Notes under the pieces: model-generated
What the model was told of the DNA's origin: nothing
Seen by the model: only the letters and a program-made list of their open reading frames with translations
Database searches by the model: none
Program-made: the position numbers and the translations under genes
Assembly: GCA_030739975.1 (NCBI GenBank)
Contig: JASLYC010000087.1
Location: 1-50,130 of the forward strand
Reading direction: 5' to 3'
DNA from: Gammaproteobacteria bacterium
GTDB lineage: Bacteria > Pseudomonadota > Gammaproteobacteria > PS1 > Pseudothioglobaceae
DNA length: 50,130 bases
Part shown: piece after piece, positions 31,060 through 41,120 of the stretch
How positions within the stretch are numbered: position 1 is the stretch's first letter
Layout: every line of letters starts with the position of its first letter

Positions 31060-32060
31060 AAGCTAAAACTCGCATACTATCTATTGACGGTGGAGGAATC
31101 AAAGGCATTGTTCCCGCGATAGTCTTAAATCATCTAGAAAAACGTCTCAAGCTTCTAAGTAATAACCCTAATGCAAGAATTGTTGATTATTTTGATTTAT
31201 TTTCTGGCACTAGTACCGGCGCTATAATTATTGCTGGTCTACTTGCACCTGACAAACATAATCGACCAAAATATAGCACTGAAGAAATCATCAATCTTTA
31301 TATAAAAAATGGCGATGTTATTTTCAACTCTTCTGTACTACAAGAAATAAAATCAGTTTCCGGGATTGTGAATGTTAAATATGAGCCTAAAGGTATAGAA
31401 TCTATCTTTGACGAATATTTTGGCAAAACTCAATTGAAGGACTTGCTAAAACCAACACTTATCCCGGTTTATGAACTATCAAGAGGAAAGAATTATTTTT
31501 TTCGTCAACAAAAAGCACAAATAAGTGAGCGCCATAATTATTACTTGAAAGATTTACTTAGGAGTGCAACTGCTGCAATTACTTATTTCCCTCCTTCTCA
31601 AATTTCTACAGTCAATAATAAAGCTCAGCGTTGTTTTATTGACGGTGGAGTTTTTGCTAATAACCCTGCACTTTCTGCCTATGCTGAGTTTCGTTATCAT
31701 AATCCAGAACTACATGCAAAAGACTCTATGATGCTTTCACTCGGAACTGGAACTCAAGTTACGCACCTAAACTGCGAAATGACTGCAAATTGGGGTGCCG
31801 CAGAATGGCATCACCAGGGGAGCTTTATGATATCTAATGCAATATCTTCTGTATCCCATTATCAGCTTAATGCAGTTTATGACAGTAGACCAAATTACCT
31901 CAGATTAGATGCATTATTTGATGATGCTCATTCAAGCAGTATGGACAATACTAAGAAAGACTACCTTAATTACCTTGTCTCCTTGGGAGAGACTATTGTA
32001 AATGAAAGACAAACAGATATAGAAGTCTTTGCACAAAAACTAGTTGAAATTGCGGAATAA
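31056..32060 (+). CDS. Patatin-like phospholipase
   Basis: [18 protein letters not shown] oxyanion loop, FSGTSTGAI (GxSxG), [12 protein letters not shown] (DGG). Confidence 0.93.
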   Translation: MKAKTRILSIDGGGIKGIVPAIVLNHLEKRLKLLSNNPNARIVDYFDLFSGTSTGAIIIAGLLAPDKHNRPKYSTEEIINLYIKNGDVIFNSSVLQEIKSVSGIVNVKYEPKGIESIFDEYFGKTQLKDLLKPTLIPVYELSRGKNYFFRQQKAQISERHNYYLKDLLRSATAAITYFPPSQISTVNNKAQRCFIDGGVFANNPALSAYAEFRYHNPELHAKDSMMLSLGTGTQVTHLNCEMTANWGAAEWHHQGSFMISNAISSVSHYQLNAVYDSRPNYLRLDALFDDAHSSSMDNTKKDYLNYLVSLGETIVNERQTDIEVFAQKLVEIAE

Positions 32061-32157
32061 ATGAAAGAATAAAAGGCTCTGTGTGACTCTACTATTATTA
32101 ATATTTTCTGGTCTTATTGTTGTAGTATAGCCGGCATTCTCACCACACAATACAGCC

Positions 32158-33804
32158 TTAATGAAGATCTTTCAGCTCTCTTCTAAGAACCTTACCAACA
32201 TTTGATTTTGGTAATTCAGAAATAAATTCCACGAGCTTTGGCACTTTGTAAGCTGTAAGATTGTCTCTACAGAATGCAATTAACTCTTCCGAGCTTAGGT
32301 TTTGCCCCTCATGAACCACAACAAACACCTTAACAACCTCCTGAGATTTTTCATCCTCTACGCCAATACAACCACACTCCATCACCGCAGGGTGTTCACT
32401 AACCACAGCCTCGACTTCATTGGGATAGACATTAAAGCCAGAGACAATAATCATGTCTTTTTTCCGATCTATAATATGGACATAGCCAGCCTCATCAATT
32501 GTGGCAATATCTCCCGAATTAAACCAACCGTTCTCGTCTACACCGGAGTCTTCTATTTTCCAGTAACCTTGCATAACTTGAGGGCCACGAATACATAACT
32601 CACCCGCCTGTCCAATTGGCAAAATTTGACCGCTATCATCTCTAACCTCTACTTCAGTAAAAAGTGCGGCCTTACCAATACTACCAGTAAAAGCTGGAGA
32701 ATCATATTCCATCGAAGTTACTAGAGGGGATGTTTCTGTTAAACCGTAAGCTTGCAGCAATACTGTGCCAGTAACTTTCTCCCACTTTTCTGCAGTAGAA
32801 GGTAGGGTTGCCATGCCGCCTGATAATGCTCCAATAAAGTTACTAAAATCCAGCTTACGAAAATCTTCATTATTGAGTAATGCTTCAAATAAGGTATTCA
32901 CACCAGACATAACATGAAATTTTTGTTTTTTGAGCGTCCCAACAAAAGTTGGTAAATCTCTTGGGTTTGTAATTAATATATTTTTCGCACCATGATAAAA
33001 CAGTGCAAAGGTATGGGCTGTTAGAGCGAAGATGTGATACAAAGGCAAAGGACAAACCACAGTTATCTGGCTATCTGTTGGCTTATCGAACCATTTAGGA
33101 TTAAAGATATGGTATGCCTGAGCTGAGTTAGCCATTAGATTACGATGGGTAAGTATAGCCCCTTTGCTAACACCAGTTGTGCCTCCGGTATATTGCAAGA
33201 ATGCCATATGCTCAATCGGTAAATCAATATCGATAAAGGCCTCTTTAGTGTCGCCTTGCATCACCTTGCCAAAGGCAAGCGAATTGCTTAGGTTAAATTT
33301 TGGCACAAGCTTTTTAATTTTTCTTACAACAAGATTAATAATCTTTCCTTTAAAGCCAAGCAGATCTCCTACAGTGGTAAGAACAATTTTATCAACACTT
33401 GCAAGATTTGCACTAGCAACTACATGACCAGCACCCTCCCAACAAAGTAGTATGTGAGCTTTTGAATCTTTTAATACGTGCTCCAATTCACGCTTAGTAT
33501 AAAGAGGATTAATATTTACAACGGTCATTCCCGCTTTCAGAGCGCCATAAACAATAACAGGATATGCCATCATATTTGGCATCATCACTGCCACTTTGTC
33601 ACCAACGTTGGCATTTTTCGCAAACCATGAAGCAAGGTGGTTCACACGCTCAGCGAGCTGCCCATAACTCATCTCAACATCAAAACTCTCAAAGGCAATC
33701 GAGTCCTTATAACGACCACAGGCCGTGTTAAAAAAGTCTACTAAATTGCTATTATTTTGAAAAATTTCTGTTTCTTCGATACTCTTTGGCACTTTTTTAC
33801 TCAT
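32158..33804 (-). CDS. fadD: Long-chain fatty acid--CoA ligase
   Basis: LQYTGGTTGVSKGAILTHRNL, LLQAYGLTETSPLVT, GWFNSGDIATIDEAGYVHIIDRKKDMIIVSGFNVYPNEVE. Confidence 0.92.
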   Translation of the reverse strand: MSKKVPKSIEETEIFQNNSNLVDFFNTACGRYKDSIAFESFDVEMSYGQLAERVNHLASWFAKNANVGDKVAVMMPNMMAYPVIVYGALKAGMTVVNINPLYTKRELEHVLKDSKAHILLCWEGAGHVVASANLASVDKIVLTTVGDLLGFKGKIINLVVRKIKKLVPKFNLSNSLAFGKVMQGDTKEAFIDIDLPIEHMAFLQYTGGTTGVSKGAILTHRNLMANSAQAYHIFNPKWFDKPTDSQITVVCPLPLYHIFALTAHTFALFYHGAKNILITNPRDLPTFVGTLKKQKFHVMSGVNTLFEALLNNEDFRKLDFSNFIGALSGGMATLPSTAEKWEKVTGTVLLQAYGLTETSPLVTSMEYDSPAFTGSIGKAALFTEVEVRDDSGQILPIGQAGELCIRGPQVMQGYWKIEDSGVDENGWFNSGDIATIDEAGYVHIIDRKKDMIIVSGFNVYPNEVEAVVSEHPAVMECGCIGVEDEKSQEVVKVFVVVHEGQNLSSEELIAFCRDNLTAYKVPKLVEFISELPKSNVGKVLRRELKDLH

Positions 33805-33838
33805 ACATCCTCCTCTTTGGTTGTAGTTACCTACAAAT

Positions 33839-34411
33839 TCACTTTAAGATATTTTCAAACGCCTCCTGATAGTAATTATAAACTTCTCCGCCTTCCCTGT
33901 ATGTATAACATGAATTGACAAATTTTTCTTTAATATATGTTAAATTTTCAAGATTAATTTCCTTATCCACTAATGAGTCATTGTGATTAATACTTTGGAA
34001 CGAAAGCGTCGCTGCATAAGCGAGTAGATCATTTATATGACGACAACCTTTTGCTCCACCAAATAACTTCAAGACTCGTTTATTAAAGCCAGGCTTAATA
34101 AACTCTCCTTTTAACAAGTGGCATTTTTCAACAGCTGTAGGGCAAATCAAATAAGGCGATTGATTGATAACAGCTTCAATATCAATAATTTCAAATTCAG
34201 AGGTCAAAGTCAGTCGTATCGCCATTTCATGCAATGGCTCTCCAGCAGCTATATAACCACGGTCCCTGTTATTAAACGTATAGGATTTTTTGTCAGTTAA
34301 AAAAACCTCTATATCCCAAAGGCCGTCCTCTCTGTGGTAGCCGTTACCAATATATCTACGACGGTGCCTAATATCTCTTTTTGCGGGTTTACTTAACATC
34401 TTTTGCTCCAA
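33839..34411 (-). CDS. DUF2889 domain-containing protein
   Basis: RHRRRYIGNGYHREDGLWDIEVFLTD, CPTAVEKCHLLKGEFIKPGF, GGAKGCRHINDLL. Confidence 0.75.
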   Translation of the reverse strand: MEQKMLSKPAKRDIRHRRRYIGNGYHREDGLWDIEVFLTDKKSYTFNNRDRGYIAAGEPLHEMAIRLTLTSEFEIIDIEAVINQSPYLICPTAVEKCHLLKGEFIKPGFNKRVLKLFGGAKGCRHINDLLAYAATLSFQSINHNDSLVDKEINLENLTYIKEKFVNSCYTYREGGEVYNYYQEAFENILK

Positions 34412-34428
34412 ATAAAATAGATAAAAAC

Positions 34429-35619
34429 TTACACTTTCTTAAGAATACCTGCAGCGCCCATTCCTGTACCGATGCACATAGAAATCATGCCGTACTTAAA
34501 ATTGTTTCTCTGCAGCGCAGAAACCAGGGTGGCCGTTCTAATAGCACCGGTTGCACCCAATGGGTGACCTAGTGCAATAGCACCACCTTGCGGATTGACC
34601 TTGGCTCTGTCAAGATTTAATTCATTAATTACCGCCAAAGATTGTGCTGCGAAAGCTTCGTTAAGCTCTATCCAACCGATATCATCAAGGGTTAGTCCGG
34701 CCCTCTTTAGTGCTTTTGGAATCGCTTTAACAGGGCCAATACCCATGATTTCTGCAGGAACACCGGCAACAGCATAAGCAACAAACTCCGCTTTCGGTGT
34801 TAAATTGTATTTCTTAACAGCAGCCTCACTGGCGATTAATACAGCAGCAGCACCGTCTGACATTTGCGAACTTGTTGCTGCCGTGACTGAGCCTTCTTGT
34901 GCAAACACTGTTCTTAATTTAGCTAAAGACTCTATACTGCTCCCTTCTCTTGGACCTTCATCTTGCGAGACAACATTCGTCTTAACGCTGTACTCTTTAG
35001 TCTCTAGTGAATAAACAGATTCAGTTGTTGTAATCGGCACAATCTCATCTGAAAACAAGCCCTCTTTATTGGCCTTAAGAGCCCTTTCATGGCTCTCCAG
35101 GGCAAAAGCATCTTGCTCTTCTCGCGATATCTTGTATTTATTGGCGACTTTTTCAGCAGTCAAACCCATACCGAAAGCAATCGCAATATTTTCATCTTCC
35201 GCTATTACTTTTGGGTTGACCGATGGCTTAAAGCCCATCATTGGTACTGTGCTCATACTCTCTACGCCAGCGGCAATAACCAAGTCGGCTGAGCCGGATT
35301 TGACCATTTCTGCAGCATTTGCTACCGCCTGCAAACCCGAAGCGCAAAAGCGATTGAGTGTGTAGGCAGGTGTTGAGTCCGGCAATCCTGCAAGCAGTGC
35401 TGCAATACGAGCGACATTAAGCCCTTGAGGGCCTTCAGGCATAGCACATCCGACAATAACATCATCGATATTGTTCTTTATTTCGTCAGCATGACTCAGT
35501 GTTGACAAAACACTTTGGATAGAATGAATCAATAGGTCATCCGCTCTGGTTTTAGATAAACTGCCACGCGCCTTGCCAACAGGTGTTCTTTTTGCATCAA
35601 TAATATAAGCTTTTGTCAT
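34429..35619 (-). CDS. fadA: Acetyl-CoA C-acyltransferase (3-ketoacyl-CoA thiolase)
   Basis: NRFCASGLQAVANAAEMVKSG, GGAIALGHPLGATGAI, CIGTGMGAAGIL. Confidence 0.93.
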   Translation of the reverse strand: MTKAYIIDAKRTPVGKARGSLSKTRADDLLIHSIQSVLSTLSHADEIKNNIDDVIVGCAMPEGPQGLNVARIAALLAGLPDSTPAYTLNRFCASGLQAVANAAEMVKSGSADLVIAAGVESMSTVPMMGFKPSVNPKVIAEDENIAIAFGMGLTAEKVANKYKISREEQDAFALESHERALKANKEGLFSDEIVPITTTESVYSLETKEYSVKTNVVSQDEGPREGSSIESLAKLRTVFAQEGSVTAATSSQMSDGAAAVLIASEAAVKKYNLTPKAEFVAYAVAGVPAEIMGIGPVKAIPKALKRAGLTLDDIGWIELNEAFAAQSLAVINELNLDRAKVNPQGGAIALGHPLGATGAIRTATLVSALQRNNFKYGMISMCIGTGMGAAGILKKV

Positions 35620-35631
35620 TCTAATCTCCAA

Positions 35632-38070
35632 TTAATTACGCAGTGGCTTGTTGTTTCTCAACATAAATTCAATTCGATCCTGAGTTTTTTCAGTACTCAG
35701 CAGTTTAATAAAAGCATTCGCCTCAAGATTAAGCATCATTTCTGAATTGACAATTGCATTTTCTTCAACATCTGAACCGGTCATCACTTTTGCTACTTCT
35801 GTCACACATAGTTTGTCATGGTCGGAGATAAATTCACCACCATAAAGATTGGCGACTTGCGCCATTACATTAGCATAACCCGCCTTGCCAACCACTTTAA
35901 AGGTGGCATCTTGAGGTGCTTTAAAGCCAGATTCAAGCATTGCTATTGCCTGTTGCCTGGCAACATAGAGCAACTCATTTGGATTGGCAATAATAATATC
36001 ATCCGCCTTTAAGTAACCCATTTGTTTCGCTTCCAACGCACTTGCTGAGACTTTTGCCATCGCAATTTGCTCAAAGTACTTAGCCAACAATGGGAAAATA
36101 TCATCGCTTTCTTTGTTGGTGTATGCACGTAGTGCCATTTCCTTGGAGCCACAACCCGCGGGCAACACACCAACGCCAACTTCAACCAAACCAATGTATG
36201 AGTTCATCGATGAGACAACACGATTACAATGAAGCAACAACTCGCAACCACCACCAAGTGCCAAACCGTCAACCGCTGCCACAGTCAAAATCTTACCATG
36301 CTTCAAGCGCATCACCATTTGCTGCAGCAGACCCACTATACGTCTGACTGAAGTCAATTCACCCAGTTTTGGCAAACTGGGGTTCATCACTTCAAAGGTT
36401 TTTTTCTTTGCTTTAGCCGCCAAACCCGGTTCTTTTTCAAGAAGTCCTAATTTCACTGCTGAGACAATCTCATATAGGTTTGCACCTGCGCAGAAATGCT
36501 CTTTCTCCTGCCTAAATATCAACGCATGAAAGCCATTTTCTTCCAAATAATCTAGTGCACTGTCAATACCGGTTATAACGCTAGCGCTTAGCACATTCAT
36601 TTTGGTATTAAATGAAATGCTTGCAATACCTTCCCCAAGGTCAATTAATTTAATGCTTTCACTTTCAAGCAAAATATTCTGCTCATGTACCTTCTCTCCA
36701 GCAAGAATTGGTTTGAAGAGTTGTCTTTCATATACAGGATGCGTTGATCTTGGAACATACGTTCCAAGCGTTGGATTAAAAGCACCATCCTCACAATAGA
36801 CGTATGAACAATTCAGTGCCCACTGAGGCAATTCTACCGACCCAAGTGTCTTGCACTTAGCAATATCGCTTAAAAGCATGCCACGAATCTCTTCCCAGCC
36901 CACCAATTGTGCCTGCTCAAAAATCCCACAACCCCAAGCAAATCCAGACCTAAGAGCTATATCAACACAACGAACAGTATCGGCAATATGCTCCAACTGA
37001 TAACAAGAATAATGAAAAACATCTCTATGAACAGACCATAAAAACTGCGCTTGCGGATCATCACATTCTGCCAAAGCCAGTAATGACTTTTCAATATTTC
37101 CGTTTTCTTTTAAAATCTTTTTAACAATCGGACTGATTGTATTATCCGAAAGACGGTAATCAGCAAGACCGGTATCAAATACATAAATATCTTTGCCACG
37201 CTTTTCGTAAATACCTTTTCTAGTTTTGCTACCTAACGCGCCTTGCTCAATCAAACCCTCTACCCAGCTAGGTAATTTGAATAACTCCAACCAAGGATCA
37301 TCTTTAGCATTATCAAAAATATTTTTGACCACGTTTTTCATCACGTCAAGTCCAACAACATCCAGAGTTCTGAATGAAGCACTAGCTGGTCGGCCAATCC
37401 TCTTCCCAGTCAGTGCATCAACAGTATCAGGTGATAGTTCGAAATCCTCAGCGTGCTTTAGAACAGCCATAAAGGAGAATACACCAATTCTGTTTGCAAT
37501 AAACGCAGGATTATCATTTGCGTATACCACCTCTTTACCCAATGCAGAAGTAATAAAACCTTCCGCCTTCTGGAGCAACTTTTCATCACTGTAATTTGTT
37601 CTAATCAGCTCCACTAGGGGTAAATACCTTGGTGGGTTGAAAAAATGTACGCCAAAGATGCGACTTCTCAAAGATTTTGGTGCATGCTCAGCAATAGCAT
37701 TAATAGACAAACCAGAAGTGTTAGTTACCAAAATAGCATCATCCCTAACAAAAGGGCTAATCTTGGTAAACAACTGTTTTTTAATATCTAAATTTTCAAT
37801 TATTGATTCCAAAATAAAATCACAGTCAGACAACAACTCTAGCGAGTCATAAGTGGCTGTTTTGATTGAATCAAGAATCGTTGGAATAGCCAAAGGTGTT
37901 GGCTTGAGCTTTTTCATTGTTTGCAGAGAAGTCTTAAGTACCTCTTCTGACATATCAAACATGGTTACTTCAATGCCTAGATTAGCAAAATGTGCGGCAA
38001 TTTGCCCACCCATAGTGCCAGAACCGAGTACAGCTACCTTACTAAAAGTTTTGTCAAAATACTGTTTCAT
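35632..38070 (-). CDS. Bifunctional 3-hydroxyacyl-CoA dehydrogenase/enoyl-CoA hydratase (FadN/FadB-type, HAD first)
   Basis: VAVLGSGTMGGQIAAHFANLG NAD-binding; FGVHFFNPPRYLPLVELI; C-terminal crotonase FCAGANLYEIV, AVDGLALGGGCELLLHCNRVV. Confidence 0.92.
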   Translation of the reverse strand: MKQYFDKTFSKVAVLGSGTMGGQIAAHFANLGIEVTMFDMSEEVLKTSLQTMKKLKPTPLAIPTILDSIKTATYDSLELLSDCDFILESIIENLDIKKQLFTKISPFVRDDAILVTNTSGLSINAIAEHAPKSLRSRIFGVHFFNPPRYLPLVELIRTNYSDEKLLQKAEGFITSALGKEVVYANDNPAFIANRIGVFSFMAVLKHAEDFELSPDTVDALTGKRIGRPASASFRTLDVVGLDVMKNVVKNIFDNAKDDPWLELFKLPSWVEGLIEQGALGSKTRKGIYEKRGKDIYVFDTGLADYRLSDNTISPIVKKILKENGNIEKSLLALAECDDPQAQFLWSVHRDVFHYSCYQLEHIADTVRCVDIALRSGFAWGCGIFEQAQLVGWEEIRGMLLSDIAKCKTLGSVELPQWALNCSYVYCEDGAFNPTLGTYVPRSTHPVYERQLFKPILAGEKVHEQNILLESESIKLIDLGEGIASISFNTKMNVLSASVITGIDSALDYLEENGFHALIFRQEKEHFCAGANLYEIVSAVKLGLLEKEPGLAAKAKKKTFEVMNPSLPKLGELTSVRRIVGLLQQMVMRLKHGKILTVAAVDGLALGGGCELLLHCNRVVSSMNSYIGLVEVGVGVLPAGCGSKEMALRAYTNKESDDIFPLLAKYFEQIAMAKVSASALEAKQMGYLKADDIIIANPNELLYVARQQAIAMLESGFKAPQDATFKVVGKAGYANVMAQVANLYGGEFISDHDKLCVTEVAKVMTGSDVEENAIVNSEMMLNLEANAFIKLLSTEKTQDRIEFMLRNNKPLRN

Positions 38071-38091
38071 GATTACCCTATTATTTAAAAT

Positions 38092-40560
38092 TTATATGTT
38101 GTTCTTTATCTCAAAGTCATCAACTCTGAGAGACTCTAATACATCCTCATGCCATACAAGCCAATTGTCTTTTTCTTCCACAGTTAGAACTTTGTCGTTA
38201 GTCAACGAGCTTAGCCATCCCTCTAATGACTGACTTGGCTGATACTTATAACCCGCTTTTTTCACTTTTTTCTTAAGTGGCTTAAGTAAGCTTGCTGCCT
38301 TATAACCTTTAAATAGAATTTCGAATTGATGCCCAGGATTGTCTTTCAAATCAGTACAAACACAAGAAGATAAATCACTAATCAGCCAATCAATATCTGC
38401 AACAGACTTTGCTGTGGCAATTATCATTCTATCATCAACTTTTGCCGCCGTAGTCGAGAATGGGAACAACAATAACTTTATGGTCTTTTTAACCAACCAA
38501 TTAACCGGCAAATTATCTAAATTCATACTCATTGCAGAGTCTGCTTCTGCGGCCAACTGCAACATTGACAAGCGCAAAACTTCGCTCACCTTTTTATTAT
38601 TTATGAACTTCTCCTCATAGAGTTTCAGGCAAGCGCTCATTTCATACATTGCTGCAATTGTATCGGCAAATCTGCCAGAAACCATTTCCTTGCGTTTTAA
38701 CGATCCAGTAAGAATAAATAAAGAAATATCACTCATTGCGGCAAACTTAGCAGACAACACAGATAAATTACGATAGTAAGTTTTAGTGTTAGAATCGCCA
38801 TACGTTTTGGCAAATCGTCCGCGCGACCATGAGAATAATACTGCTCTGGCGAAGTTATGCAAAAAGGAACTGATATGATTTGTTAGTGCTTTGTCAAAAG
38901 TGACAATACCGTTACCGCTCTTATCGTAAAGCGCATCTATTTCATCGAACATTGTCGCATGACAACGAATCAGACCCTGCCCAAAAACCATGAGACTTCT
39001 GGTTAAAATATTAGCACCTTCAACGGTAATACCAACCGGTGCTGAAGCGTAGACATTGGCAACATAATTTCTAGGACCTTGCATCACTGCTCGGCCGCCA
39101 TGAACATCCATCGCATCGATAGCTGATTGCTGCATCAATGTAGTGTTACGATATTTAACAATTGCAGAAATAATTGAAGGCTTATGGCCTGCATCAAGCG
39201 CCCAAGTAGAGAGATTAATATTGGCAGTTGCACGATAAGCATTGGTTGCCAATGTGGCTAGTTTTTCTTGAATGCCTTCTAGGTTGGCAATCGGCAAACC
39301 AAATTGTTCTCTAATTTGTGTATAGGCACTGGTAGTAAGCAGCATCGCTTGAGCCGCCGCTGTACCGGAAACCGGCAATGAAATACCACGACCAACACTC
39401 AAGCACTCCATTAGCATTCTCCAACCGTGGCCGATCATTTGATCTCCACCAATAATCCAATCCATTGGGATAAAGACATCCTTGCCAAATATTGGGCCAT
39501 TTTGAAACGGTTCACCAATAGGCTTGTGGCGAGTACCAATGCTAACACCTGCAGTGTTTCGTGGAATCAATGCACAAGTAATACCAAGATCTGTTTGCCC
39601 AAAAAGTGGATGATCTTTATCTAGCAAATTTTCTGGATCGAAGGCCTTGAATGCCAATCCAATAACGGTTGCAACTGGGGCAAGTGTAATATAACGCTTC
39701 TCCCAATTTACCCTCATTCCCAAAACTTTTTTGCCTTCATATTCACCATAACAGACAATGCCATTATCAACCAAAGATCCTGCATCTGAGCCAGCAACGG
39801 TAGAAGTTAGGGCAAAGCATGGGATTTCCTTACCTGCAGATAAGCGAGGCAAATACTGATCTTTTTGTGCGTCCGTACCATAATTTTGTAGTAACTCGCC
39901 CGGTCCAAGTGAGTTTGGCACCATTACAGAAATAGCTAAAACTGAAGCGGCAGAAGCAACTTGACCAACTATCATCGCATGAGCGTAATGAGAGAAACCT
40001 TTGCCGCCATATTGTTTAGAAATATTGATTGCCCAAAAACCGTTATCGGCAATATATTGCCAAACCTCTTTTGGTAAGTCATTCTCAGTAGAAATCTCAT
40101 ATGAATTAACCATAGAACATAATGTTTTAACTTCATTATCAATAAAGCTTTGCTCTTCTTTGGTGAGTTTCATCGCTTTAAGGTTTGATAACCTGCTCCA
40201 ATCAGGATTACCTTGAAAAAGTTCCGCATCCCACCAAACATCGCCAGCCTCTAAGGCAATCCTTTCTGTTTCACCAATTGGCGGCAACGTTTTACGCATC
40301 AACCCAAACAACGGCTTGGTGAGCAGAATTTTTCTAATTCCAGGGATAATATAAAAACCAAGAAAAAACAAAATACCCATTAGTATCTTCAAGCTTATTA
40401 GTTCAGTTTCGAGAGCAAGTGGAACAATAAAAATCGCACTCAAAAACCAAAGGTATGAAAGCTTTATTTGAGTTTTAGCCAATAACAATAGAGTCAATGC
40501 AAAAACTACAATCAACGTTGAGTATGGATTTTGGCTTAGATAATTTAAACATTCATTCAT
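38092..40560 (-). CDS. fadE: Acyl-CoA dehydrogenase (FadE-type, DUF1974 C-terminus)
   Basis: N-terminal TM; FALTSTVAGSDAGSL, MDVHGGRAVMQGPRNYVANVYASAPVGITVEGANILTRSLMVFGQG. Confidence 0.93.
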   Translation of the reverse strand: MNECLNYLSQNPYSTLIVVFALTLLLLAKTQIKLSYLWFLSAIFIVPLALETELISLKILMGILFFLGFYIIPGIRKILLTKPLFGLMRKTLPPIGETERIALEAGDVWWDAELFQGNPDWSRLSNLKAMKLTKEEQSFIDNEVKTLCSMVNSYEISTENDLPKEVWQYIADNGFWAINISKQYGGKGFSHYAHAMIVGQVASAASVLAISVMVPNSLGPGELLQNYGTDAQKDQYLPRLSAGKEIPCFALTSTVAGSDAGSLVDNGIVCYGEYEGKKVLGMRVNWEKRYITLAPVATVIGLAFKAFDPENLLDKDHPLFGQTDLGITCALIPRNTAGVSIGTRHKPIGEPFQNGPIFGKDVFIPMDWIIGGDQMIGHGWRMLMECLSVGRGISLPVSGTAAAQAMLLTTSAYTQIREQFGLPIANLEGIQEKLATLATNAYRATANINLSTWALDAGHKPSIISAIVKYRNTTLMQQSAIDAMDVHGGRAVMQGPRNYVANVYASAPVGITVEGANILTRSLMVFGQGLIRCHATMFDEIDALYDKSGNGIVTFDKALTNHISSFLHNFARAVLFSWSRGRFAKTYGDSNTKTYYRNLSVLSAKFAAMSDISLFILTGSLKRKEMVSGRFADTIAAMYEMSACLKLYEEKFINNKKVSEVLRLSMLQLAAEADSAMSMNLDNLPVNWLVKKTIKLLLFPFSTTAAKVDDRMIIATAKSVADIDWLISDLSSCVCTDLKDNPGHQFEILFKGYKAASLLKPLKKKVKKAGYKYQPSQSLEGWLSSLTNDKVLTVEEKDNWLVWHEDVLESLRVDDFEIKNNI

Positions 40561-40593
40561 TGCGATTTGCCTTTATTTAATTGCTAGACACAT

Positions 40594-40655
40594 ATTATAT
40601 TCGTCCATATCAATACTATAATTGATACAATATTACTAAAAGTTAACACTTTATT
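40594..40655 (-). promoter_or_regulatory. fadE operon promoter/operator: TATAAT (40594-40599, minus), half-site GTATCAAT (40621-40628), half-site GTGTTAAC (40642-40649)
   Basis: Conserved 39-bp block 40617-40655 matches 43249-43287 at 36/39; identical spacing to -10 box. Confidence 0.7.
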
Positions 40656-40712
40656 AAGTACACATTTTATAGAAAAGTGATGATGACATCAAAAAGGTAA
40701 AGCTTCAAAGTA

Positions 40713-41099
40713 TCACTCGCCTTGAAGCTGGGCAAGCATTTTCTTTTGAACTAGAAGAATAGCCTTAAGTGGTCGTAACATAACTTTAAAGTCAATAATT
40801 TTACCCTCATCATTCCAAGTAATGACATCCACACCGTTAACGTACAGCCCATCAATTTCAGCTTCAAATTCAAGCACGGCTTCATTGCCGCTAACTATCT
40901 CTCGTACATAAGTGAAAGAATACTGACTAAATAGATGAAAGGCCGCACTCAAATACTGGGATACGAGCACCTTACCTGCCTGAGGTGTGTGCATAACTGG
41001 CGAATGAAACACAGCATCATCTGCCAACAGATTGTTTAAATCCTCTAGCCTTTGTGTTTCAAGAATACGGTGCCAAACTTCTAGTGTGTTTATTATCAT
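40713..41099 (-). CDS. NTF2-like/SnoaL-fold protein
   Basis: WHRILETQRLEDLNNLLADDAVFHSPV, ITWNDEGKIIDFKVMLRPLKA. Confidence 0.75.
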   Translation of the reverse strand: MIINTLEVWHRILETQRLEDLNNLLADDAVFHSPVMHTPQAGKVLVSQYLSAAFHLFSQYSFTYVREIVSGNEAVLEFEAEIDGLYVNGVDVITWNDEGKIIDFKVMLRPLKAILLVQKKMLAQLQGE

Positions 41100-41120
41100 G
41101 TTAAGTTTCCTGTGCTTTAT

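Noticed and set aside
37853-38233. 126-aa plus-strand ORF spanning the fadB-type/fadE junction
   Set aside because: Antisense to two confident CDSs with no RBS or family signature.
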